A DNA stretch of 64,000 bases, from assembly GCA_001792895.1 (NCBI GenBank), contig MARA01000055.1, forward strand, positions 62,001 through 126,000. Direction: 5' to 3'. The notes beneath the pieces are model-generated. The model saw only the letters and a list, made by a program, of their open reading frames with translations. It did not search any database and was not told the origin of the DNA. Of the stretch, positions 30,096-39,389 are shown in pieces; the first letter of the stretch is position 1; each line of letters starts with the position of its first letter. Position numbers and translations under genes: made by a program. This DNA comes from Lentinus brumalis. Lineage: Eukaryota; Basidiomycota; Agaricomycetes; Polyporales; Polyporaceae.

Positions 30096-32423
30096 CAGCT
30101 GCTGTTGTAGTTCTATTGCAATAGAGACCGGTAAATAGCCTGCGCGCTATTGCAACACGTACCGGCTCCCGTGTACAGCCACCCCGGAGGCTCCGGGAGC
30201 CACCATATTCTGCCTAATTAGGCAGCCGAGCTAATAGCCAGCCCGGAGGCCTCCTTCTTGGGCGCTTTTTTGGCTCTTTTTGGCCTCTACAGCCACAACA
30301 GCCCCGGAGCCCATAGTGGCTGTGCTATACCAACCTCCCGGCGCTTTTTTCGTGTTTTCTGGCCCAATATGGCAACTTACTGATGATGGCTCTGCAGTGA
30401 ATGTTCCTGCCACCTTAGTACCTTCAATTCTTATCCGTTTTATATGAAAGTAGGTGCAATGGATTCGCATTTTAATGCTCTATCTACCTGAAGCATGAGA
30501 TACCCAAATACCTGATATACAGGTGCTGTATGGTCGATTTGATCAATAAAATGGGCATATAAAGACAACATCATACACACTGGGGTCATATCTTGTTCAA
30601 TTTTTACACTTTGGGTGCCACCAAAGAGGTATTAAATGCTGCTTTCTAATGAGGCACTATATATATTAACTTGATACATCAGTGTACTGATTACACCCTA
30701 GATGTATTTCTCAGTACCAGCCTTGTATTGGTTTCAGTACTTCACTGTCTGTTCTGTCAACTGGTACTAATATCCATAAATACCCTTTCAATGATATGGA
30801 CTCAATTGCAATGCAATAGATGGTATACAGTAGCCACACTTAAGCAAAACCCTTATTGCTGCAAGCCTGCACATTCTTGCACTGAATATGTTGCCTTCTT
30901 GGAGTTCAAACTTTATGAAACTTGCTACATATTATAGCCTTGGTATGGTCTACATGTCTACCAAATTTCAGCCCTATCCGCCAACAGACAATATCTATAG
31001 GGCTTTATCAGTGTTAAGAAAGAACGGCCTATAACTCCACCAGTTTTGGCCTGATAAGCAGATCTGTACCACAGAAATGGTCACATTGGATGGTGCTACA
31101 CTAAATGTGTTTGGAGATTTTTAGTTGCAAAGATGTTGATATGAGTGGTACAGAATGACCAGAAAGATGGCCTACTGCAGCAACTGATATTCAAGTTCTA
31201 CCCATCTGCCCACATACCACATGATCTCAGAAGTCAAGATATATATTGTATACTATGCTGTGCATCCATTTATGGCACCATACACTTGTGGCAATGGCTG
31301 GATCTGTGTCAACAACGATGCAGAACATTAAGATGGGTCTTAATTTGGGCGCTTTTTGGACAATCTGGCTTATATCTCAGTGTTGAGTGCTCCGTTTGGC
31401 ATGGCAAAAACTGTGCCAGAAAGCTGCATACGTGTAGGTCCTATTGGTGGTATTACAATGATTATCCATGCAGGCAACATGTGGTGATCTGCCAACCATT
31501 GCTGGTCATTGATAAGAACACCAGTGAATCAATCCAAGCCCGATAAGCAAAATTAAGCTATGACTGGGTACATGTATGTCTGCTGTATTATAGGTTATGC
31601 AATGATCTCTATGTACATCATGAGCTCACCCATTAGGCTTGATTTCCTCCCAAGTCATGGTACCAACATAAACCCCAAATTTATGAAGCCATTGTAAATG
31701 GTATATGGTTGGCCACTATACATAAAGATTATAATATATTGTCTGCTAGTATGTAGATGATTGCAGGGCAAACGGAACAACTATGGACATGGTGGAGGTT
31801 ATAAAGCAGCAGGCTGATCTAGCGAAAGTACATCATTTTACTGGATTATATGGTGCTATAACAGATCACATCAAATGGAGACACTTTCTGCCTGCTCAGA
31901 CATGTTAGACATGTCAAGATTGAATAGAAGGTGACCGCAATATGCACTATTTACTGTATGTGACTGTATTTCAGTAGTATTGTGAGTATGCAGCAGTTGT
32001 GAAGGCATGCCACCTATTCTACATAGCACCAGTGGATAGGGCATCAAAATGCGAATCCATTGCACCTACTTTCATGTAAAACGGATAAGAACTGAAGGTA
32101 CTAAGGTGGCAGGAACATTCACTGCAGAGCCATCATCAGTAAGTTGCCATATTGGGCCAGAAAACACGAAAAAAGCGCCGGGAGGTTGGTATAGCACAGC
32201 CACTATGGGCTCCGGGGCTGTTGTGGCTGTAGAGGCCAAAAAGAGCCAAAAAAGCGCCCAAGAAGGAGGCCTCCGGGCTGGCTATTAGCTCGGCTGCCTA
32301 ATTAGGCAGAATATGGTGGCTCCCGGAGCCTCCGGGGTGGCTGTACACGGGAGCCGGTACGTGTTGCAATAGCGCGCAGGCTATTTACCGGTCTCTATTG
32401 CAATAGGTGCACACCATATGGTG
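30096..32423. mobile_element. Foldback DNA transposon copy 3, inside gypsy pol
   Basis: A 2328 bp element with inverted repeats of about 390 bp (30096-30485 and about 32035-32423). The tips are CAGCTGCTGTTGTAGTT on the left and CACCATATGGTGTGCAC on the right (reverse complement); the strict repeat then begins CTATTGCAATAGAGACCGG. The arms share GGCGCTTTTTTCGTG and CCCAATATGGCAACTT with copy 2. The AT-rich 1.5 kb core has only short frames (longest about 130 residues) without motifs. It splits the pol frame exactly at a 7 bp duplication. Confidence 0.85.
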
Positions 32424-32430
32424 GCGTGTC
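32424..32430. repeat. 7 bp target duplication GCGTGTC (right)
   Basis: Right-hand partner of 30089-30095. Confidence 0.85.
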
Positions 32431-35327
32431 TGGAACGGAAGATCCGCAAGCCGAGCCTCCCTTGGAAGGAGGACCAAAGACCGCTGAAGCTCCACCAGAC
32501 GACACTCCCAGCGACTCCCTGCTCAGTGTCGTGGACATCTCACCCGAGCTGGACGAAGACAGGCGGCGTAGTCTCGAGGCAGTAGTTCTACGAAACAAGA
32601 CCGCATTCTCCGTGGACGGAAAACTCGGATCGGTAGAGTCACAGTGCTCTATTCCTCTTCGCCCGGGAGCTAAAGAAGTCTCTCTACCCCCATTTCCTAG
32701 CTCTCCAGCGAAAAGAGAGGTCATAGACAAGCAAATGGATGCGTGGATCGAACTCGGCGTGATCGAGCCTTCCGTGTCACCCTGGGGCGCGCCCGGCTTC
32801 ATCGTATACCGCAACGGTAAACCTAGGATGGTCATAGACTACCGAAAGCTCAACGATCTTACCATCCCTGACGAGTTTCCTCTACCACGTCAGGAAGATA
32901 TCATGGCCGCCTTGTCCGGAGCACAATGGCTGTCCACCATGGACGCTCTTGCCGGTTTTACTCAAGTACTCATTCGAGAGGATGATCGCCCAAAGACCGC
33001 CTTTCGCACTCACCGAGGACTCTATCAGTTTCGTCGAATGCCGTTCGGGCTACGCAACGGTCCCTCGATCTTCCAAAGGATCATGCAGACGGTGCTCGCG
33101 CCGTATCTCTGGGTCTTCTCCCTGGTGTACATTGACGACATTGTCGTCTACTCCCGCACTTTCGACGAACACGTCTCGCATCTCGACGCCGTTCTCAGGG
33201 CAGTAGCTTCTGCAGGTATTACCCTTTCTCCAGCAAAGTGTCATTTTGGATACCATTCACTGATGCTTCTTGGCCAGAAGGTATCGCGATTGGGGCTTTC
33301 GACCAATAAGGACAAGGTCGACGCCATTGCCCAGCTAGCCCCACCAAAGAACATCAGTGAGTTGTATACCTTCTTGGGAATGATGGTATACTTCTCCTCA
33401 TATATCCCTTTCTACGCGTGGATCGCAGCTCCTCTCTTCGCGCTTTTGAAGAAAGGGCACGACTGGCGTTGGGAGGCGATCCATCAGGAAGCATTCGAAC
33501 TCTGCAAGCAGGTCCTAACCCAAGCTCCCGTCCGGGCTCACCCAATACCAGGCCAGCCCTACCGTGTATATTTGGACGCTTGCGACTACGGCTTAGCGGC
33601 CATCCTTCAACAAGTCCAAGCCATCAAAATCCGGGACCTTCGAGGAACCAAGGTCTACGAACGCCTACACAAGGCGTACCGTCAAAGTGAGCCCATTCCT
33701 CGGCTTGTAGTGCAACTAGCCAAGGATATCAATGATGTTCCTGCGCCGGGACAATGGGCGGAGAGTTTCGAGGACACGGAGGTTCATATCGAGCGCGTTG
33801 TCGCGTACTGGTCCCGCATTCTGAAAACAGCAGAACGCAATTATTCTCCCACCGAACGAGAAGCTCTGGCCCTGCGCGAAGGCTTAATCAAGTTCCAACC
33901 TCTCATCGAAGGTGAACGCATACTGGCAGTCACCGACCATGCCGCGCTGACCTGGAGTCGCACTTATCAGAACGTCAACAGACGGCTTCAAACGTGGGGC
34001 ACTACCTTTGCGGCTTATCCGGACCTGACTATAGTTCACCGCGCAGGACGTGTACACTCTAACGTCGATCCGATATCCCGGCTTCGCCGGCGAATACCTC
34101 TCCAAGACGGACCAATCCACGATCGCATGAGCGAGAAAACCTTGACTATCGGTGAGCAGGCCAATGATCCTCTCCGGAATACTCTTGACGAGCTAGGACC
34201 GCGCTTCGAGGAACGGCTACTCAAGATGGCTGGACAACACGCTCGTAACCTTGTCGATGAGAAACAGGGAGGGGTAGTTGAAGTTCAGCAATCCCTGGAG
34301 TCCGAAGGCGCCTCCGCCTCGTTCGCTTACGCTGCTGCCGGGACTAGCTCCTTACTGGTCGGGTTATCGGACGAAGAACGGAAAACCTGGATTGACGGGT
34401 ACTCCGCGGACGAACACTATCGCGAAGTCTTAGCAACGCTACTCGCCGAGGAGCCCGAAGATCGGTCTACTTCGCGGTACCCTCATTATCATCTCGAGCC
34501 TGAGGCCAAGTTGGTTTACTTCGAAGACTGGAATGGCGCGAGCCGATTGTGCGTCCCGGAAGGCCTTCGTGTCGAGATCATGAAGGAAGCTCATGACACG
34601 ATCACCGAGGGAGCACACAGCGGTTATCACCGTACTTATAACCGCATCGCCAGTACCTACTACTGGCCCCGCATGTCCCGAGATATCAAAAGGTATGTAT
34701 CTACTTGTGACATCTGTCAGAAGGCTAAGCCGCGACGTCACGCACCGGCAGGACTTCTCCAGCCCATCGCAATACCCTCGCGACCATTTGAAGTCGTTAC
34801 TATGGATTTCATACCGGAACTACCAAAGTCAGCAGGATTCGACAACTGCCTCGTCATAGTCGACAAGCTGACTAAGTACGGTATGTTCATCCCCACTACC
34901 ACCAAGATCTCCGCCGAAGGAACGGCCCAGTTGTTCTTTCACCACGTAGTTGCTCACTACGGACTGCCCCGACAGGTCATCACCGACCGAGATCCCCGCT
35001 GGAGCGCAGAATTCTGGGAACGAATCTGCAAACATATGGGGATGCGTCGCACTCTCACGACTTCACACCATCCGCAGGCTGACGGGCAAAGCGAAGTGCT
35101 CAATCAAACCCTTGAAATATCGCTTCGCGCGTACGTATCAGCCGCTCGGGACGACTGGAGTTCACATCTCGACGCACTCATGCTCTCGTACAATTCGACC
35201 CCGCACACCGCGACAGGCTTCGCCCCAGCGTACCTCCTCCGAGGATACATGCCGACGACAGCGTCAACCATCCTCCATGAGCCCACTCCTATTGCGCGGC
35301 CACCACCTCGGCGAGCGGCTGGGGGGG
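32426..35327 (+). pseudogene. pol: Gypsy Pol: reverse transcriptase, RNase H, integrase
   Basis: RT spans about residues 90-300, with VSPWGAPGFIVYR, RMVIDYRKLNDLTIPDEFPL, FGLRNGPSIFQRIM and the catalytic YIDD near residue 235. RNase H spans about 380-560 (YLDACDYG, then NYSPTEREALAL and VTDHAAL). Integrase has an HHCC zinc-binding domain (EAHDTITEGAHSGYHR ... CDICQ near 762) and the DDE core: MDF near 793, TDRD near 853, and the Glu in GQSEV near 888. The frame is open to 35506, but the family match ends at the G7 run 35321-35327, after which the -1 frame continues. The 5' end of this piece is the foldback junction, so it lacks its own start. Confidence 0.9.
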
Positions 35328-36189
35328 TAGATCTGGGACAATGGAGCAGCTATCGGGACAGCAGCTCGCCGACGAGATGGCCGAGCAGTTTGCTGCGGAT
35401 CGTCACAAGGCTCAGCAAGCCCTGGCTCTGGGTCAAAGTTTCCAGAAGCGTGCTTACAATCGAGGTCGGATTCAGCTTGAGTTCCAAGAAGGAGATCTCG
35501 TGCTGATCAATCCGCATTCATTAGAGCTTCTTCGGAAACAGAAGGGCCGAGGTCGGAAACTTCTCATGAAATATGATGGACCCTTTGAAGTCATGAAGAA
35601 GGTCAGCCCTGTAGCTTATCGATTGCGCTTCCCTGTTTCTTATGGTATTCATCCGGTTCTCAACATCGCTCACCTTGAACGCTACCAGCCATCACCTCCT
35701 GAATATGGTGAACGGCCCAAGAAAAGGCTAAACCGCGCTGATTTCGAAGAGAATCCTGAGATGGAGGTTGAGAAGATCATCGACGAGCGATGGGTATCAG
35801 GCAATAAAGGAAGACAAATCAAGCAATACCGTATCCGATACGTCGGTCTCGGAGCAGAGGAAGACGACTGGAAGACAAAGCAAGGTCTGCGTAATGCGCC
35901 CGACGTCCTGGCCGATTGGGAAATGAGGCCACGCAATGATACAAAAGGTAAACTAATCCTAGAACGACAAGTAACAGGAGCCGATATGAACGCCAAGCAG
36001 CTAGGGAAATTAACGGTGCACGCGAACGAAGGGAATCCCGCCACTCGCGCAGTCCGTCGCCCGCCAATGACTCCGCCCTTAGTTGCCGCCCAGCCTTCGG
36101 CAGGAGGAGCGCGTCGTAGCGGGAGGATTGCTGAACAAAGAGGACGACACGAGCGAACCCTGGAGGCTTCGACAGCAGCTCGGACTTGA
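35326..36189 (+). CDS. pol: Gypsy Pol C-terminus with chromodomain
   Basis: Picks up in the -1 frame after the second G7 run: the integrase C-terminal region, with GDLVLINPHSLELLR and a GPF...V-x-Y-x-L block (GPFEVMKKVSPVAYRLRFP), then INPVLNIAHLE-like HPVLNIAHLERY. A chromodomain spans about residues 140-195 of the 35341 frame: VEKIIDERW, then IKQYRIRYVG and EEDDWKT. It would steer integration to methylated histone H3, as known for chromoviruses. The tail is Arg-rich and ends in AART. The first ATG at 35341 is probably not a real start. Confidence 0.85.
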   Translation, partial: GRSGTMEQLSGQQLADEMAEQFAADRHKAQQALALGQSFQKRAYNRGRIQLEFQEGDLVLINPHSLELLRKQKGRGRKLLMKYDGPFEVMKKVSPVAYRLRFPVSYGIHPVLNIAHLERYQPSPPEYGERPKKRLNRADFEENPEMEVEKIIDERWVSGNKGRQIKQYRIRYVGLGAEEDDWKTKQGLRNAPDVLADWEMRPRNDTKGKLILERQVTGADMNAKQLGKLTVHANEGNPATRAVRRPPMTPPLVAAQPSAGGARRSGRIAEQRGRHERTLEASTAART

Positions 36190-36285
36190 AGGATAAAAGG
36201 GACAACTACGAAGAGAGACGGTCCTCATACCCACTGCCTTCTCTGCCTGCAAACCTCGTCCTCGCTCACCTCTCATCTTCTCGAC

Positions 36286-37538
36286 ATGCCTTTCTTCTCT
36301 CGCCCTCTCGACTTCGGCTCCATCGACCGTTTCGATAATGGCGCCGCTCGTTTCGCTCTCCCTCTACAATACCATCGTCTCTTCTTCTTCGTAATCAACC
36401 TCACTCGCCATCTCCGCGCCAAACGCTTTGTCGACACCGACGGACACTCTTTCATCCGCACCGACCCTGCCATGGTCGAGCTACTCTCTCAGTATGCCAC
36501 GGATCTTATGGCCCACATCGCGGCAGCCTCGTACGGCGGGATCCTCCCCGACGGTGTCCCTGTCACCTCGCTCCGTGCCGGTTCCTTGGAAGAGCTCGGG
36601 CTTCTTCCGCCGCCCATACTACTCTTATTCCTCTACCTGGGCGGCACGAACCCGCTCGCTCAGCAAAACCTTCCCGTCGCACTCTTCGATCAATGGACGG
36701 ACGCCTTTCGAGTCGCCGCAACGGAAACTCGGGAGTGGTTAACCGTCGCTCAGCGACGCTCACTCATCCTCGGAGACTCCTGCGGATGGAACTGGAAGGT
36801 TCCCTCGACGACCTACGCCCTGCGCAAGACAGTTGATGATGGTACGGACGCTTACTCACCGCTACGTCCTTACTTCTCAACTGACCCTCGGACGGAAACA
36901 GGACGCATTCGGGACGCTCTCGTTCTCTACCGTGCTCCACCTCCTCCATACACGCTTGCCGAATCCGGAGAGCCAGGCGACGATTCTTCGGCGAGCAAAA
37001 CGTCGACCGCACTCATCCCTCACCCGATCTACGGGCCTGGAGCGCAGAACGCTTTGGTCCCGTACCAGTCTCAACCGTTGCTGCCGACTATCGCCGAAGC
37101 CTCCACGACTCTCATTCCGCACCCTGTCTACGGACCGGGAGCTCAGAATGCTCTGATCCCGTACCGACCTCCGACGCCGTACCCGGGTTTGGGCATCATT
37201 GCTCCCCGAACACCGTCGTCGACGAGTTCGATCTCGACTCCGACTCTTCTTTCGAGACCGACTCCTCGAGTACCACTTCCGAGGAATACTCGTCCGGCTC
37301 GTCGTCCCGCGGTACTGCCAGGGACTATGTCGACCATGGCTCGGACGGTGAAGTCGAGTACTACGACGTCGTCGACGTTGGCATCCAGACCGATCCGGTT
37401 TACGAGTCGGACTCCGAGGATTCCATGTCGGGGGATGATGCGGACACGGTCTACTCTGACTCGGACGATTGCACCCCGGAGCCCGAGTACATGGACGATC
37501 CCCGTGAGATCATCGACCTCACCCTCGACGACGATTGA
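36286..37538 (+). CDS. Accessory ORF of the gypsy element with a C-terminal SIM-like motif
   Basis: Lies between pol and the 3' LTR, the env position, 96 nt after the pol stop. I do not recognise the family. The N-terminal 130 residues have hydrophobic stretches (YHRLFFFVINL, PPPILLLFLYLGG) but no clear signal peptide. Residues 240-300 hold two repeats of IPHPxYGPGAQNALxPY. The uninterrupted frame runs on into the LTR (stop 37755) with Ser/Thr-rich nonsense. A -1 switch near the CCCC at 37205-37209 instead gives a strongly acidic Ser/Asp/Glu tail ending EIIDLTLDDD at TGA 37536-37538. That tail looks native. The ending matches a SUMO-interacting motif flanked by acidic residues. Confidence 0.55.
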
Positions 37539-37568
37539 CTCAGGTACGTATCGAGTCTGGGGGGCGCG

Positions 37569-38100
37569 TGTTGTGGATTCTTACTTACTAGGGACTGCTC
37601 TAGGCCCTCGACTCGGAATAGACTCGAACGTACCTTCCCTTGAAGACTTCTCCCTCCTTCCTGCACTCACTAGATCTCTCCTGTACATTCTCCTTTACTC
37701 TAGATTGTTCCTACGCTTGACTCGTGTCCTCGTCGTCTCTGACAGAAGCCCATAGAATACTCTAGAATATGTTTACTGAAGAGGTATATAGGAACAGGCT
37801 CTCTGCGCCTGCAATGCATCCATCTTTCGCCCAATCATACCACCGCGTGAAGCGTGAACTGTCTGCCGTTCTAAGTGTACAAGATTAGCTCTGTGCACGC
37901 GTTGAGTGAGTCGCAGTAAGCTTGGCGCTACTACGATCTCTATCTTCAGCGGCTCCTGTCCGATCAGATCTGTATACGACTTCGTGAGATTCTCCTCAGT
38001 CTTCTAGTCGTTGTGACGACCACTCGTACGCTACAAGGCACTCGACCTTTACGCACTACGATCCGTCTGCGAGCCTCCTCGTAGCCCCTAGGTCACAACA
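37569..38100 (+). repeat. 3' LTR of gypsy chromovirus
   Basis: 532 bp, identical by eye to 16119-16650, preceded by a purine-rich GGGGGGCGCG that may be the polypurine tract. Followed by the GCGGG duplication (38101-38105). Confidence 0.9.
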
Positions 38101-38105
38101 GCGGG
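38101..38105. repeat. 5 bp target duplication GCGGG (right)
   Basis: Right-hand partner of 16114-16118. Confidence 0.9.
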
Positions 38106-38106
38106 G

Positions 38107-38635
38107 CGGATTCCACGTTCTCGGGGTACGTCCGTCTCGGCCCCTCAGGCTGTCTCTCCTATCGACGAGCCCTCGAGCGAACTACAGAGAAACCCTCAGC
38201 CAAACGACCCGAATGTCTACAGCGTGCGCATCCCCGACTCTCGCTACGCCGTCCGCATTTGGGACGGCGGTATGGGCGGGTACGGCCAGTTCTTTCTCGA
38301 CTTCTTCGACCTCGAGCGGAGGGTGTCTGTCAACCTGCCCGCGGGACACGCCTTGTACCCGCGACGGCCCCAGTACCTCAGGACGCCGGCCCTGACTATC
38401 CCCCGGCCGGGGATTTGATGCCGCTCAACCCAGCATCCTTCGGCTTAGGGGAGATCCGGTCGTGGGAGCGAAACCAGAACCTGCATTCGTTCCCGGAAGG
38501 CGAAGAGAGGTGCAACATTTCCGAAGGCGCGTACATCACGCTGCAGCGCACGGGCCATCCGGATTTTCTGTTTCAGATGCCGACGAGGTGGACTGTCGCT
38601 GCGGCGCAGCCTCAGATGGGCCCGCTTTGTTGAAG
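38107..38635 (+). pseudogene. Unknown host gene remnant, right of the gypsy element
   Basis: A plus-strand frame from 38107 gives a coherent-looking segment (YSVRIPDSRYAVRIWDGG..., then GYGQFFLDFFDLERRVSVNL) that stops at a TGA near 38418. An overlapping frame continues with FGLGEIRSWERNQNLHSF to a stop near 38633. The two look like one gene broken by a frameshift. I do not recognise the family. A related piece with RSWERNQ recurs at about 39120-39380. It may be the 3' side of the gene whose 5' side ends at 16118. Confidence 0.35.
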
Positions 38636-39029
38636 ATGCTCCGTCCTGGCTGCAATGCTACCGACGATTTACCTATAGTCATCTCTCAGTCCACGCGTCA
38701 GCCCGGGTCCCGAGAGATATCGCTGACATCCACGCGCGTTGCTCCATCGGTATGTTCTTCCTTTGCGTATCAAAATTGTGTACTCCACGTATCTTCAACC
38801 CCTGTGTATGCTGACTTTCCTACGTCGACTTCGGGCTCTTGAATGCAGGGCGGAGATGTTGCGAAGGCGGACATCGCATCGTTACGTCTGCTGTCACCGG
38901 CGTGGTCTCGCATCCAGAACGTACAGGATGAGGTCGCCGCACCATAGAACGGCGGTACGCGCGCGACACCGCTGCGATGAGTGGTGGGCTGCGACCTCAG
39001 CCCGTTCATAGTCTGGGTACCAGACCACA

Positions 39030-39380
39030 CCGGTGCGTCGAACCTCGCACTTGTCGTTGGGCGAGAGGAAGCGAGCTGGACGTCGGCGACGAGATACCTC
39101 CCGGGGCCGTCTGTCTAGTTTCTACGTATTTGATCAGGCTGCCTCGAGTGCGGGGAACGGTTCCTCCGGGTATGTCTTGTACCCGGTGAACGCGACCGCG
39201 CGGGGCTTGGCTAGGGAAGGGCACCGCTGGAGAGGTACTTTCGGCGTCCGGTCGTGGGAGCGCAACCAAGAGATGTCGCCCATGCAGCTTCGCGCCGACT
39301 TCGCGCAAAGTAGTTGGCCTCGGCGGGTACGGACCGCCCTTCCCTCGTTCGAAGTACAGTACTTGATGTATGATTTGTGA
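39030..39380 (+). pseudogene. Diverged second copy of the RSWERNQ segment
   Basis: FYVFDQAASSAGNGSSGYVL followed by GVRSWERNQEMSP parallels the order at 38220-38600 (DFFDLERRVSVNL ... EIRSWERNQNL). Spacing between the copies is about 790 bp. The first half is in poor shape and no start is visible. Function unknown. Confidence 0.3.
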
Positions 39381-39389
39381 GACTGACGC

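Larger units (their letters stand above)
16119..38100 (+). mobile_element. Ty3/gypsy chromovirus with nested LINE and foldback elements
   Basis: One LTR retrotransposon spanning 21,982 bp because of nested insertions. The 532 bp LTRs (16119-16650 and 37569-38100) read the same wherever compared, with TGTTGTGG...TCACAACA ends, and a GCGGG duplication flanks the whole. Order on the plus strand: leader and possible gag start, [LINE on minus strand, carrying foldback copy 2], gag, protease, [foldback copy 3 inside pol], RT, RNase H, integrase, chromodomain, accessory ORF, LTR. The chromodomain marks it as a chromovirus. The coding region has four apparent -1 shifts, all at or next to G or C runs. 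Identical LTRs imply recent insertion, and the nested elements are younger still. Confidence 0.9.

Noticed and set aside
36286..37755. Full 489-codon accessory frame running into the 3' LTR
   Set aside because: The last 190 codons are low-complexity and overlap the LTR; the -1 frame has a sensible acidic tail and stop before the LTR.
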